From contig MU863882.1 of the NCBI GenBank assembly GCA_033296885.1, positions 1 through 64,000 on the forward strand: DNA of 64,000 nt, in the 5' to 3' direction. Source of the stretch: Triangularia verruculosa. Lineage: Eukaryota; Ascomycota; Sordariomycetes; Sordariales; Podosporaceae. The position numbers and the translations under genes were made by a program. Under the pieces are notes generated by a model that worked only from the letters and a program-made list of their open reading frames with translations, searched no databases and had not been told where the DNA came from. How positions within the stretch are numbered: position 1 is the stretch's first letter; each line of letters starts with the position of its first letter. Below are positions 32,415 through 42,822 of this stretch, one piece after another.

Positions 32415-33366
32415 ATGCCCAAGTCAAAGAGAGCGAAGGTCTACCACCTGACCCAGGTGTCCAAGAAGACGCGCGAGAACAAGGACAAGCTCTTTGCCAA
32501 CATCCGCGATGCGATCCCCGAGTACCAGTACTGCTGGGTCTTTAGCATTGACAACATGCGGAACAACTACCTGAAGGATGTGAGGAGGGAGCTGAGCGAT
32601 TCGAGGTATGTTTTTTTTTTCTTGTCGCATTCTGTTCCCCTCTCTCTCTCCCTTCTTGATGAAAAAATTATGTGCTAATATTTACTGGTAAAGACTCTTC
32701 TTCGGCAAGACCAAACTCACCCTCCGCGCGCTCGGATCCACCCCGGAAGAAGCCCAAGCCGACGGCATCCACCTCCTCGCGCCGTACCTGACTGGTACCG
32801 TCGGGCTGATCTTGACCAACCGCACCCCGGAGGAGGTAAAGACTTACTTTGACAACCTGACGCAGGTCGACTTTGCGCGCGCCGGCAGTGTTGCGACTAG
32901 GACGTTCACGATCCCGCCTGGTTTGGTGTATTCTACCGGGGGCGAGGTGCCTGCTGAGCATGATGTGCCGGTTGCGCATACGCTGGAGCCGGAGCTGAGG
33001 AGGCTGGGGGTGCCGTGCAGGATGGTGAAGGGGAAGGTTTGCTTGGGGAGTGATGAGCAGGGTACGGGGTTTCAGGAGGAGGGGTATACTATTTGCAAGG
33101 AGGGGCAGGTGCTGGATAGTAGGCAGACGAGGCTGTTGAAGCTGTTTAGTGTTTGCATGTCGGAGTTCAAGGTGCAGTTGCTGGCGTGCTGGAGGGCGGG
33201 GGATGGGGGGGTGGAGGTGATGGAGGGGGCGAGGGAGTATATTGAGAAGAAGAGGGAGGAGGCGAAGGCGGGGGGGAAGAAGAAGAAGAGCAGTGGGGGT
33301 GGTGGTGGGCTGGGGGATGTGGTGATGGGGGATGATGATGAGGAGGAGGGGGAGGATAGCGAGTAG
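32415..33366 (+). CDS. mrt4: Ribosome assembly factor MRT4 (mRNA turnover protein 4, uL10-like)
   Basis: Nucleolar assembly factor that occupies the P0 (uL10) site on pre-60S particles until exchanged for P0. Two exons: 32415-32605 and 32694-33366, with an 88-bp intron (GTATGT donor, GCTAAT branch, AAAG acceptor); 287 aa. The start MPKSKRAKVYHLTQVSKK is diagnostic for MRT4, followed by CWVFSIDNMRNNYLKDVR, LFFGKTKLTLRALG and GLILTNRTPEEVKTYF of the L10 fold. Like known MRT4 proteins it keeps the RNA-binding L10 domain. The C-terminus is Gly/Lys-rich and then very acidic (DDDEEEGEDSE). A G-rich run just after the stop (from 33370) lies in the 3' UTR. Confidence 0.95.
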
Positions 33367-36075
33367 AAAGGGGGGGGGGGGGAGGGGAAGCAATTATCTT
33401 TGTTTGGAGGGGGCATAGTATGGTTTTGTTTGTTCACATGAGGGAAAGGGTTTCGTGATGATACCATTAGCTTTTCACGTTTTTCACAACGAGGGCGATC
33501 GGTTTTTTAGGGCCTCTTTTTTTTAGTCCTTGTTTATTGGCGTTGGGGAAGAAAAATGGGAAAGATAATTTTCATCATCTTGTTGGTGTGTCTTGGCTCT
33601 TTCGCTGAAGGATTCTGGTCTCGAATTTCAAGTGAACTATTTGGGATTCGCTGGGGCTAAGGGTCTCAGTATCAGGAGATTAAATCTGGTGCGTTCGATT
33701 GGGGAATGAGGTGACCTGGATAGACCGGCTTTGTAAAACCACGAACCGCTCGTTTGGCCCCAGTGGTATGGTTCAGCTACTTCTACACCGCAGCGTTGGG
33801 GGGATGGGACTAGGGCCAAACACGCGTACTGCATTTAAGTTTGTGTAAAAGGGTTCCCATACGTCATTTGGGACACTGAACTCTTTGGGGTTTTATGTCA
33901 ATCATTGTCATTGCTGACTTTGGATATCAGTCTAGGCCAGTGTGGACGAAGCTGTCAGTATTCCAAAGATAGATTGCGGCACTAGTTAATGTCGGGCGTG
34001 GAAAGTCTTCAGCGAGGCTTAATTAATGCGGAAAGCGATTTAGTCTGAAAAAAATGCCATTTTGATGACGATTTTGCCGCGTTTTGAAGTTGCTGTTAAA
34101 ATGGGGAGTTAATTGGGTGTCTATGCATTTGATTCATGGGAGATGCCAGACGACAGTTTATTTATATCGAGGTTTTGGCAAATAGCTCTCTCTCGCAATT
34201 GATATATCTGTTCATCACAAGCCGAGAAAATGTGACGATGGCTTCTGGAACAAATTCGAGTTGATGGTTGTCCTACGTCGGGTATCAAGACAGACCGGAG
34301 ATGGCCGTTATCTCCTGGTGGGACCCGTCGTTTGTATGGTTTGTGTGATGGTCGCACAAAATCTGTAACCTCGGATTTAGGGGACCTTTTGGACACCCCA
34401 CTGACGGAGTCTGTCAAAGTCCGTAATACAACCCTCGAGGATCACGAAACGTTAATTACTTTGCTGGCGATTGCTGTGTCGCGCTAACGGTTGTGATCCT
34501 GGGGGGTCGTACACAGCATGCCGAGGGAGTCATCCGGGGATCATATCGTCGTCACGGCCTATTTGGGGTCGGTGTCAGCAAGCAAGGAGATATAACTCTT
34601 ATTAAGAAGTGATAATGTAATGGTGGTGGTGCACAATACGAAAAACGAGGACAAAAGTTCCAATTGAGCCTCAGGGTGTGACGAAAGTGTCTTTGGCTTC
34701 TGACGAGGAGGAGGGGTCTTTTTCCATCCAATCTGCATGTCAGAGCGAACAAGCAACTGTGCCAAGCGACATGGGCCAAGGGTTCTCCAGATTTTCTATT
34801 TCCTTGGCGGAACTTTCTTGGGGCCCACCTCATTCATGATGTGCCGCCTGCCGGCTGGGCACGCAGGCCGCTATAGCCGCCACCTTCTAGATTCTTACGC
34901 ACTGCATTCCGCGTCATGATACCGAGGTTGTAGGTGTCGGAAGAAACGGGAGGATTTGAGGAGTTTCTTCTTATCAGTGACCAGGGGCGGTGAAGTGTGA
35001 TTGAGTTGGTGCTTGATATCTCCTGTTTGATATAAGGTATGTACGTGCCTTGGGAGTGGGCTGTTTGATGGTTGGGCGGATACACATCGGAGACTTGTAG
35101 GGACCGTAGTCCGACGTTTGTCCCGCGTCATTTGGCTGGACAGGCAAGCGAGATGCCTTGCGACAGAGGGCGGTTGGAGAGGCAATTGACTCACTGACCG
35201 GGCGCTTTCCAGCTTTTCCACGTGTAGAGTCTGGAATAGAGTAAAAATGTTTCACCGTTACACCGCATCGTGCGGTATCCCAAGAGAGAAGAGCTGACCG
35301 AATAAAGGTTGCGCGCATTGTCAGACACGGCCAGTTGGGGATCCGTTTGGAGGTGTTCGATATATGTGCGTCGTTACATGGAGTTTAGTCTCGGGGAGAT
35401 GCCTAGACCCATTCGGGAATCAATTGGGTCGAAAGCGAGGGATGGGGAAAAAACTGTGGAAAGCTTGATTGCCGCGTGGTGACGGTTGGCGTATTCGCTA
35501 AATCGACATCGAAGAAAAGTCCCTTATTCTTTGTTTCGATGTTCGATGAGATGGGGCCCAAGTCCCAAGTGACCGTCATAAGTCTCCGATTAGACCAGAC
35601 GAATATCTCTCGGCCGGTGGCAAGCCTGCGAGGCGCTCTTGAGTGGGAATATGTGGACGGCCCGGAAACATACTGGACCGCGCGCATGTTGCATGCGTCG
35701 TTGGCTTCTGCTTTTGTCGATATGGCTCGCTTGACAGCTACAGATTGAGGGTGGGTGGGTACCACGGCCATGGAAATCCCGAGTGCCCGACAGTCCGGAC
35801 ATTTGATTAAAGCTTGTCCCCTTTTATTGAGCTCCTTCCCTGATCCTGTCCTGTCTCCAGATGCGCTAGCTGCATTTCTTTAATTGACTTCTTCTCGTTC
35901 TTTTTCCTTCCTCTTGACTTTTTGGTTCTGAATACCTTCGACAGACCAACGAACCAAGCAAAGTCTGTCTATGCGCGTCATTCAGTAAATTACGGGCCAG
36001 CCGCTCGTCACATACCCCCGTCTCACCCCCTAATTACCTGCGAATAACGCGCCGCCTCACAGGCCACCTGCCGCC
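33367..36075. other. 2.7 kb intergenic region upstream of the ABC transporter
   Basis: No gene is supported. Several open frames up to about 120 codons (for example 35403-35771, minus) have no domain. The middle (about 33.8-34.5 kb) looks AT-richer than the coding regions. The last 250 bases are CT-rich and then contain the start context GCCGCCATGG of the transporter. A long promoter is plausible for a drug-efflux gene. Confidence 0.6.
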
Positions 36076-39000
36076 ATGGCAGCCGATCAATACTCAGAAA
36101 AGTCGGAACCGGCCCGCGCCGTCTCACCTTCCACGCCTGAAAAGAAGGAATCCAGAGATGCCAGTCCTTCAGCCGATCTTAAGAAACTCGACAGCAAGGT
36201 CGTCGCGCCACCGCCAGCAGACGATGAGAAGGATGCCGACCCGTTCAAGCACCTCCCAGAGAGGGAGGCCAAGATCCTGAGGGATCAGGTCTATACCCCC
36301 GACATCAAAGTTGGAATCGCGACACTATACCGTTATTCATCGCGCAACGATATCATCATTTTGATCGTTTCAGCGATATGCGCCATTGCCTCCGGAGCCG
36401 CTCTGCCGTTGATGACGGTCGTTTTTGGCAACCTCCAGGGCACTTTTCAGAATTATTTCACACCCGGCAGCAAAATGTCAGAGAGTGAGTTCTCCGCCGA
36501 GCTTGGATCACTCTGTCTCTATTTTGTATACTTGGCCATCGGAGAGTTTGTTACTTCCTATGTCGCAACTGTTGGATTCATCTACTGCGGCGAGCACATC
36601 AGCGCCAAGATTCGTGAGCACTACCTGGAAAGCTGCATGAAGCAGAACATCGGTTTCTTCGATAAGCTTGGCGCCGGCGAGGTCACCACACGGATTACCG
36701 CCGACACGAATCTCATTCAGGAAGGCATTTCGGAGAAGGTTGGCTTGACGCTTCAAGCTGTGGCAACTTTCGTGGCTGCGTTCGTTATCGGCTTTGTGAG
36801 CTACTGGAAGTTGACTCTCATTCTTATGAGCACCGTCGTGGCTCTCTTGCTGGTTATGGGCACTGGCTCGACGTTCATTGTCAAGTACTCTAGGCACAAT
36901 ATTGCCGCTTATGCTCAGGGTGGCTCAGTCGCAGAGGAGGTCATCAGCAGCATTCGCAACGCTGTTGCTTTCGGCACCCAGGATCGGTTGGCCAAGCAGT
37001 ATGATGTCCATCTCATCAAGGCCGAGTTCTTTGGCTTCAAGCTCAAGAGCGTCTTGGGTGTCATGGTTGCTGGCATGATGCTTATCCTGTATCTGAACTA
37101 CGGCCTTGCTTTCTGGATGGGCTCAGTCTTCTTGCTCGATGGTTCTACATCTCTCAGCAAGATTTTGATTGTCATGATGTCCGTCATGATGGGTGCGTTC
37201 AACCTTGGTAACGTTGCGCCTAACATGCAGGCTTTCACCACCGCTCTCGGTGCCGCTGCCAAAATTTACAGCACCATTGACCGCCAATCCCCGATCGATC
37301 CCTCGACCGACGAAGGTATCAAGCTCGAGAAGGTGGAGGGAACAATTCGTCTCGAAAACATCAAACATATCTATCCTTCCCGCCCCGAGGTTGTGGTCAT
37401 GGACGACGTCAGCCTCACGATTCCTGCCGGAAAGGTCACCGCTCTTGTGGGAGCTTCCGGCAGTGGAAAGTCAACCATCATCGGTCTGGTCGAGAGGTTC
37501 TATGCGCCTATTGAAGGAACAGTGTATCTGGATGGTGTTGATATTTCGACTATGAACCTTCGTTGGTTACGCCAGCAGATTGCTCTTGTCTCTCAGGAGC
37601 CAACCCTTTTTGGCACAACTATCTACGAAAATATCCGTCACGGCCTGATCGGTACCAAATGGGAAAATGAGAGTCCTGAGAAGCAGAGGGAGCTCATTGA
37701 GGACGCTGCAAGGAAGGCCAATGCGCACGATTTCATCTCATCTCTTCCCGAAGGCTACGAGACCAATGTTGGTGAGCGTGGATTCTTGTTGAGCGGCGGG
37801 CAGAAACAGCGTATCGCAATTGCTCGGGCTGTGGTGTCAGACCCCAAGATTTTGCTCCTGGATGAGGCCACCAGCGCCTTGGATACAAAATCTGAGGGTG
37901 TTGTGCAGGCCGCCTTGGAGGTTGCTTCCGAGGGCCGTACCACTATCACCATTGCTCATCGTTTGTCGACTATCAAGGATGCTCACAACATTGTGGTCAT
38001 GAATCAGGGCAAAATTGTCGAACAGGGTACACACGACGAGCTTTTGGAGAAGCGTGGCTCTTATTACAACTTGGTTACCGCTCAGGCTATTGCCGCCGTC
38101 AATGAGATGACCGCCGAGGAAGAGGAGGCCATCAACGAGGAAGAAGAAGCCGCTCTTATTCGCAAGGCATCCGCTGCGCAGAAGAAAGAAGGTGTTCCGG
38201 AGGATCCAGAGGACGATATCAATGCCAAGCTCGATAGGAGCAAGTCGACCCAGAGCGTCAGCTCTATGGCTCTGGCAGGACGGACCAAGACTACACCCAA
38301 GAAGTACAGCCTGTGGACTCTGATCAAGCTGATTGCCAGCTTCAACAAGAAGGAGTGGAAACTCATGTTGATTGGTCTTTTCTTTTCCGCGATCTGCGGT
38401 TTGGGTAACCCTACCCAGGCTGTCTTTTTCGCCAAGCTCATCACTGCTTTGTGAGTGTTCGCATCTCACCCTCTATCGATTATAGCTAACAGAGTTTAGG
38501 TCCCTTCCCCCAACCACGCCAGAGATCAGAGACTACATGAAGTCTGAAGCCTCTTTCTGGTGTCTCATGTATTTGATGTTGGCGATTGTCATGTTCATCT
38601 CTTTCACGGCTCAGGGGATCGTGTTTGCGAAGTGCAGCGAGCGCCTCATTCACCGTGTTCGTGACAGGTCTTTCAGGACCATGCTTCGCCAGGATGTTGA
38701 GTACTTCGATATCGACGAGCACTCGGCTGGCGCTCTCACCTCATTCTTGAGCACGGAAACCACACACGTTGCAGGTCTAAGCGGTTCTACTCTGGGTACT
38801 TTGATCATGGTTTCCTCGACATTGGTTGCCGCTTGCACCGTTGCCCTCGCCATAGGCTGGAAGTTGGCTTTGGTTTGCATTGCCACCATGCCTCTGGTCA
38901 TCGGATGTGGCTTCTTTCGGTTCTGGATGCTTGCTCACTATCAACGTCGAGCGAAGCGTGCCTACCAGGGCTCTGCTAGTTACGCTTCCGAGGCCATCAC

Positions 39001-40135
39001 TGCCATTCGCACTGTTGCTTCGCTCACCCGTGAAGAGGATGTCCTTCGCAAGTACCGTGAATCACTCGCTATCCAGCAGCGCGCCAGTCTTATTTCGGTT
39101 CTCAAGTCCAGTTTATTGTATGCTGGTTCTCAGTCGCTCATGTTTTTGGCTTTCGCCCTTGGTTTCTGGTATGGTGGTACTTTGATCGCCAAGTACGAGT
39201 ACACCATGTTCCAGTTCTTCTTGGTCTTCACCTCAGTCATCTTCGGTGCTCAGTCCGCCGGTTCAGTCTTTTCCTTTGCTCCCGACATGGGCAAAGCTGC
39301 CGAGGCTTCCCGCAACCTCAAGACTCTCTTCGACATGAAGCCGCTTATTGATACCTGGTCTGAGGAAGGCGACAAGGTTGAGGCTGTTGAAGGTAGCTTG
39401 GAGTTCCGCGATGTTCACTTCAGATATCCGACTAGACCCGAGCAGCCTGTCCTGCGTGGTCTCAACCTCACTATTTCTCCTGGTCAGTATGTGGCCCTTG
39501 TGGGTGCCTCTGGATGCGGCAAGTCGACTACCATTGCTCTTCTGGAACGCTTCTACGATCCTCTCGCCGGTGGTATCTTCATCGACGGCAAGGAGATCAG
39601 CACTCTCAACATCAACGACTACCGCAGCTTTATCGCCCTCGTGTCTCAGGAGCCCACCTTGTATCAGGGCACCATCAAGGAGAACATCTTGCTCGGCGCG
39701 CCATTCGAGGTTTCTGACGAGCAGATCAAGTTCGCCTGCCAGGAAGCCAACATTCACGACTTTATTCTCTCACTTCCTGATGGGTTCAACACTGTTGTTG
39801 GTTCCAAGGGTGCCTTGCTCAGCGGTGGCCAGAAGCAGCGTATCGCTATTGCTCGCGCTTTGATCCGTGATCCCAAGATTCTGCTCCTTGATGAGGCGAC
39901 TTCGGCTCTCGATTCCGAATCCGAGCACGTCGTGCAGGCTGCTCTGGATAAGGCTGCCAAGGGGAGAACAACGATTGCGGTGGCTCACAGACTGAGCACG
40001 ATTCAGAAGGCGGATATTATTTATGTGTTTGATCAGGGGAGAATTGTGGAGAAGGGCACCCATGCCGAGTTGATGAAGGCCAACGGCAGGTATGCCGAGT
40101 TGGTCAACTTGCAGAGTTTGGAGAAGAATAGGTGA
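36076..40135 (+). CDS. ABCB-type multidrug transporter (MDR1/P-glycoprotein-like full transporter)
   Basis: ATP-driven efflux pump of the plasma membrane or an internal membrane. Two exons: 36076-38450 and 38500-40135, with a 49-bp intron (GTGAGT donor, GCTAAC branch, TTTAG acceptor); 1336 aa, normal for a full transporter. The order is TMD1-NBD1-TMD2-NBD2. NBD1 has Walker A GASGSGKST (about residue 459), signature LSGGQKQR (about 571) and Walker B ILLLDEATSALD. NBD2 has GASGCGKST (about 1126), LSGGQKQRIAIARALIRDPK (about 1231) and ILLLDEATSALD. Both sites look catalytically complete, with Q-loop SQEPTLF/SQEPTLY and H-loop AHRLSTI in each. The linker between halves is highly acidic, and the N-terminus is a charged cytosolic leader. 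It resembles fungal Mdr1/Pmd1/AtrD proteins; the substrate cannot be told. Confidence 0.97.
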
Positions 40136-41034
40136 TTTTAAGTTGGCAGGATTTTTGTTTGGTTTCAAAGGTCATTTCGAGATATCCCCATTGAGCAAGC
40201 ATTAGCGAAGTACAAAGGCGAGGCGTTTTGGGTTGGTATACTCGGTGTTCTGTTTGAGTACACACATTTACGATTTACTACGTATTATATAGACGGAAAG
40301 GATGCAGGAGTGTGTCATATCACCACTCAGTGCTATAATTGTAAAAATATTTTACACATTTCATGCACGGTCCCTTGGTCGAATGCAGTCGATTCTGAGG
40401 CAACCCGTTGATAACGTTGCAGACTTGGCGGACCCGGCGCCTCGGTTCTTGAATGATGCTGACCATGACAGTCTAGCCTCATCTCCCATGATCTCGTGTT
40501 TTGGGCTGTAGAAGTGATTGACGTGTTCAAAAGGGGGCCATTCGCCACTGCGTTTTTGCTGCATTTCAAAGCTGCCAGCGAGCTGAGCCTTGCATCTCCA
40601 CCTTCAAGCAGCTCGGGTAACCCCACTTATCACTACCCAACTTACTTTCGGTCTTACACCACTTTCACCCACAGGCAATTTCACCATTCTTTTTCATCAG
40701 ATATCACTACTTGGGTGGCACATATAGTCACAGCCCTGTAAGTTTTCGGAGATGAACGTGTGTGTTGCACAGCTGCTGACTAGTTGTCAAAAAGCATTGG
40801 ATATCTGGCCTTTTGACTTTATGCCTGACGAGGCAAGGCTGAAGCGACTGAGAGAATCTGCCCGTGGCACACGCGTCTTCAACGGGACAGCGTAACAAAG
40901 GGCCTGACAAACCGAAGTTTCTCTGCCACTCATACGGTACCAACAAAAGCTATCATCAGCCCTATCCTCCAAAGCCATCACCGCCAACCTCAAAAGCATA
41001 CCACCACCACCACCACCACCCCTCACCCATCACC
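40136..41034. other. Intergenic region between the ABC transporter and the SARAF-like gene
   Basis: This 899-bp region holds the transporter 3' UTR and the promoter of the next plus-strand gene. Open frames of up to 97 codons (minus strand) have no recognisable content. A (CCA) run lies at about 41001-41020, just before the SARAF ATG. Confidence 0.6.
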
Positions 41035-42090
41035 ATGCACCTCCCCTCCCTCTCCACCCCAGCGGCTCTCGCCCTCGCCGCCACAACCCTCTTCTCATTC
41101 TCAACCGCCCCAGCAGCAGCAGCAAAACCCCCCAACGCAATCCTCCTCTCCCAAGTCCGCTCCCTAACCCTCAAATCCACCTCCCTCACCACCTCCCGCC
41201 GCGTATCCCCCATCCCCCAACTCAAATGCGCCGGCCCCTCTCCCCTCTGCTCCCTCCCCTCAGCCTCCATCACAACCATGCGCTGCACCAACACCGGATC
41301 CTCATACACATCCGAGGACATCGAATGGTCCTGCGCCGCCTCCCTCCCTTCCACGCTCCGTCTTGACCGCACAGAGGTCATCTGCGAAGGCTACGACTCC
41401 CCCGACGACCCTTACGTCCTAAAAGGGTCCTGCGGGGTGGAATACACCCTCCAGCTCACCGACGAGGGCCGGGAGCGGTACCCCAACCTAGTCAAGGGTG
41501 GTGGTGGTTGGGGGAAATCGGCAACGAAGGGAGAAGAGGAAACGGATTGGTCGGGAGTGCTATTCGGGATTTTGTTCGTCGGGGTGTTACTCTGGATTCT
41601 GATCGGGGCTTGTACTTCCTGGGGGCAGAACGGGAATAATACCACGGGTAGGCAGCCGAGGAGGAATAATGGGGGAGGAGGAGGGGGTGGATGGGGAGGT
41701 GGAGGGAACAATGATAATGATGATCCCCCGCCGCCGTATCCCGGTACTGGTGGGAGCAACAATACCAGACGACCAAAGACCACTAATACCTCCTCATCAA
41801 GTTCATCTTCGAGACAATCCCAAGAACAAGGCTGGCGCCCTGGTTTCTGGACCGGCTTAGGAACCGGTGCTGCGGGTGGTTACATGGCCGGACAGCACCG
41901 CTCAAACACCAACACCTTTGGCGGCCACAACGCCTACGATGACAACACCTACGGTTCTCGATGGGGGGGCTCAGACCGCTTCGGCGGCGGCAGCGGATGG
42001 GGCGGCGCCGGGCCATCAAGGTCATCTTCCTCGCGGGATTCAGGTCCAAGCCATGAAAGCACCGGGTACGGCTCCACCTCTCGTCGGTAA
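41035..42090 (+). CDS. SARAF-family membrane protein (store-operated calcium entry regulator homolog)
   Basis: Single exon, 351 aa. The N-terminus is a signal peptide rich in Ala/Leu ending near residues 27-30. The lumenal part carries the SARAF (PF06682) blocks: VRSLTLKSTSLTTSRR, SPIPQLKCAG, a Cys-rich stretch, IEWSCAASLPSTLRLDRTEV and CEGYDSPDDPYVLKGSCGVEY. A single transmembrane helix lies at about residues 172-193 (VLFGILFVGVLLWILIGAC). The cytosolic tail is Gly/Asn/Ser-rich with PPPPYPGTGG, a WRPGFWTGLGTGAAGGYMAG segment and a low-complexity end. In animals SARAF is an ER protein that inactivates store-operated calcium channels; fungi lack the classical STIM/Orai pair, so the fungal role is open. 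An upstream in-frame ATG is less likely because it would bury the signal peptide. Confidence 0.9.
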   Translation: MHLPSLSTPAALALAATTLFSFSTAPAAAAKPPNAILLSQVRSLTLKSTSLTTSRRVSPIPQLKCAGPSPLCSLPSASITTMRCTNTGSSYTSEDIEWSCAASLPSTLRLDRTEVICEGYDSPDDPYVLKGSCGVEYTLQLTDEGRERYPNLVKGGGGWGKSATKGEEETDWSGVLFGILFVGVLLWILIGACTSWGQNGNNTTGRQPRRNNGGGGGGGWGGGGNNDNDDPPPPYPGTGGSNNTRRPKTTNTSSSSSSSRQSQEQGWRPGFWTGLGTGAAGGYMAGQHRSNTNTFGGHNAYDDNTYGSRWGGSDRFGGGSGWGGAGPSRSSSSRDSGPSHESTGYGSTSRR

Positions 42091-42822
42091 AACACGCCCC
42101 ACACAAACATCAGCGTAGATAGATAACAACAGTGCAAAGTAACAAAGGTATTCTTATTTATTTTGTACACTGCTGCTCCCCTTTTCTCCTTCTCCCTCTT
42201 GTCTTCGCCAGTGATAATAAATCAATGACCATCCACACCACCACCAACAACAACCCTAACCGCCCCTTGTAGAGAGAAAAGTCAACGACTGCAGAAAATG
42301 ATGATGATGCTTGAATATAACTCCCTGCTCCTTCTATATCCTGCTTTCTTCTTCTCTTTTCTTTTCCTAGTCCCCCCCACCCCTATCTTTCCCACCAATG
42401 AGAAATGACTGGAAATATAATGCGAAGAATAGATCGGTAGATGCGGGTTGATAATGGAGGCCAGGCCAAGAGACGACAGTTTGCTGCCGAGCCAAATAAC
42501 AAGGGAAAACTTATTCGTACTACTCTCACACCGTAGAATTACAAACGCTTTGTCGGGCGAAATCCAAGCATTAACAGAAACGAAAAGCCATTCCAAGCTC
42601 ATTGCAGTGCAAGTCTGGAAGCTGCAGATAGTAGTGGCTGGTTTGGATGAGGCGATTAGGTGTGAAGTTTGGCGGTGATAAAGATGGTGGTTATGGCTGT
42701 GGCGAGGGCGGCATGTTCAATGTGGCATGGTGGCGCTTGCAATGGCATGCGAATATCCCCTAGCATTTTTTCTCTTGCTCTTCTCCTCTTGACTTCATTC
42801 GATCCCATCCAGATCAGCCGGC
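42091..42822. other. Convergent intergenic region
   Basis: This 732-bp region lies between the 3' ends of the SARAF-like gene (plus) and BRE1 (minus). Expected 3' UTRs only. No open frame has recognisable content. Confidence 0.6.

Noticed and set aside
32668..33393. 241-codon minus-strand open frame over MRT4
   Set aside because: Leucine/proline/histidine-rich shadow of the GA-rich coding strand; MRT4 in sense is unambiguous.
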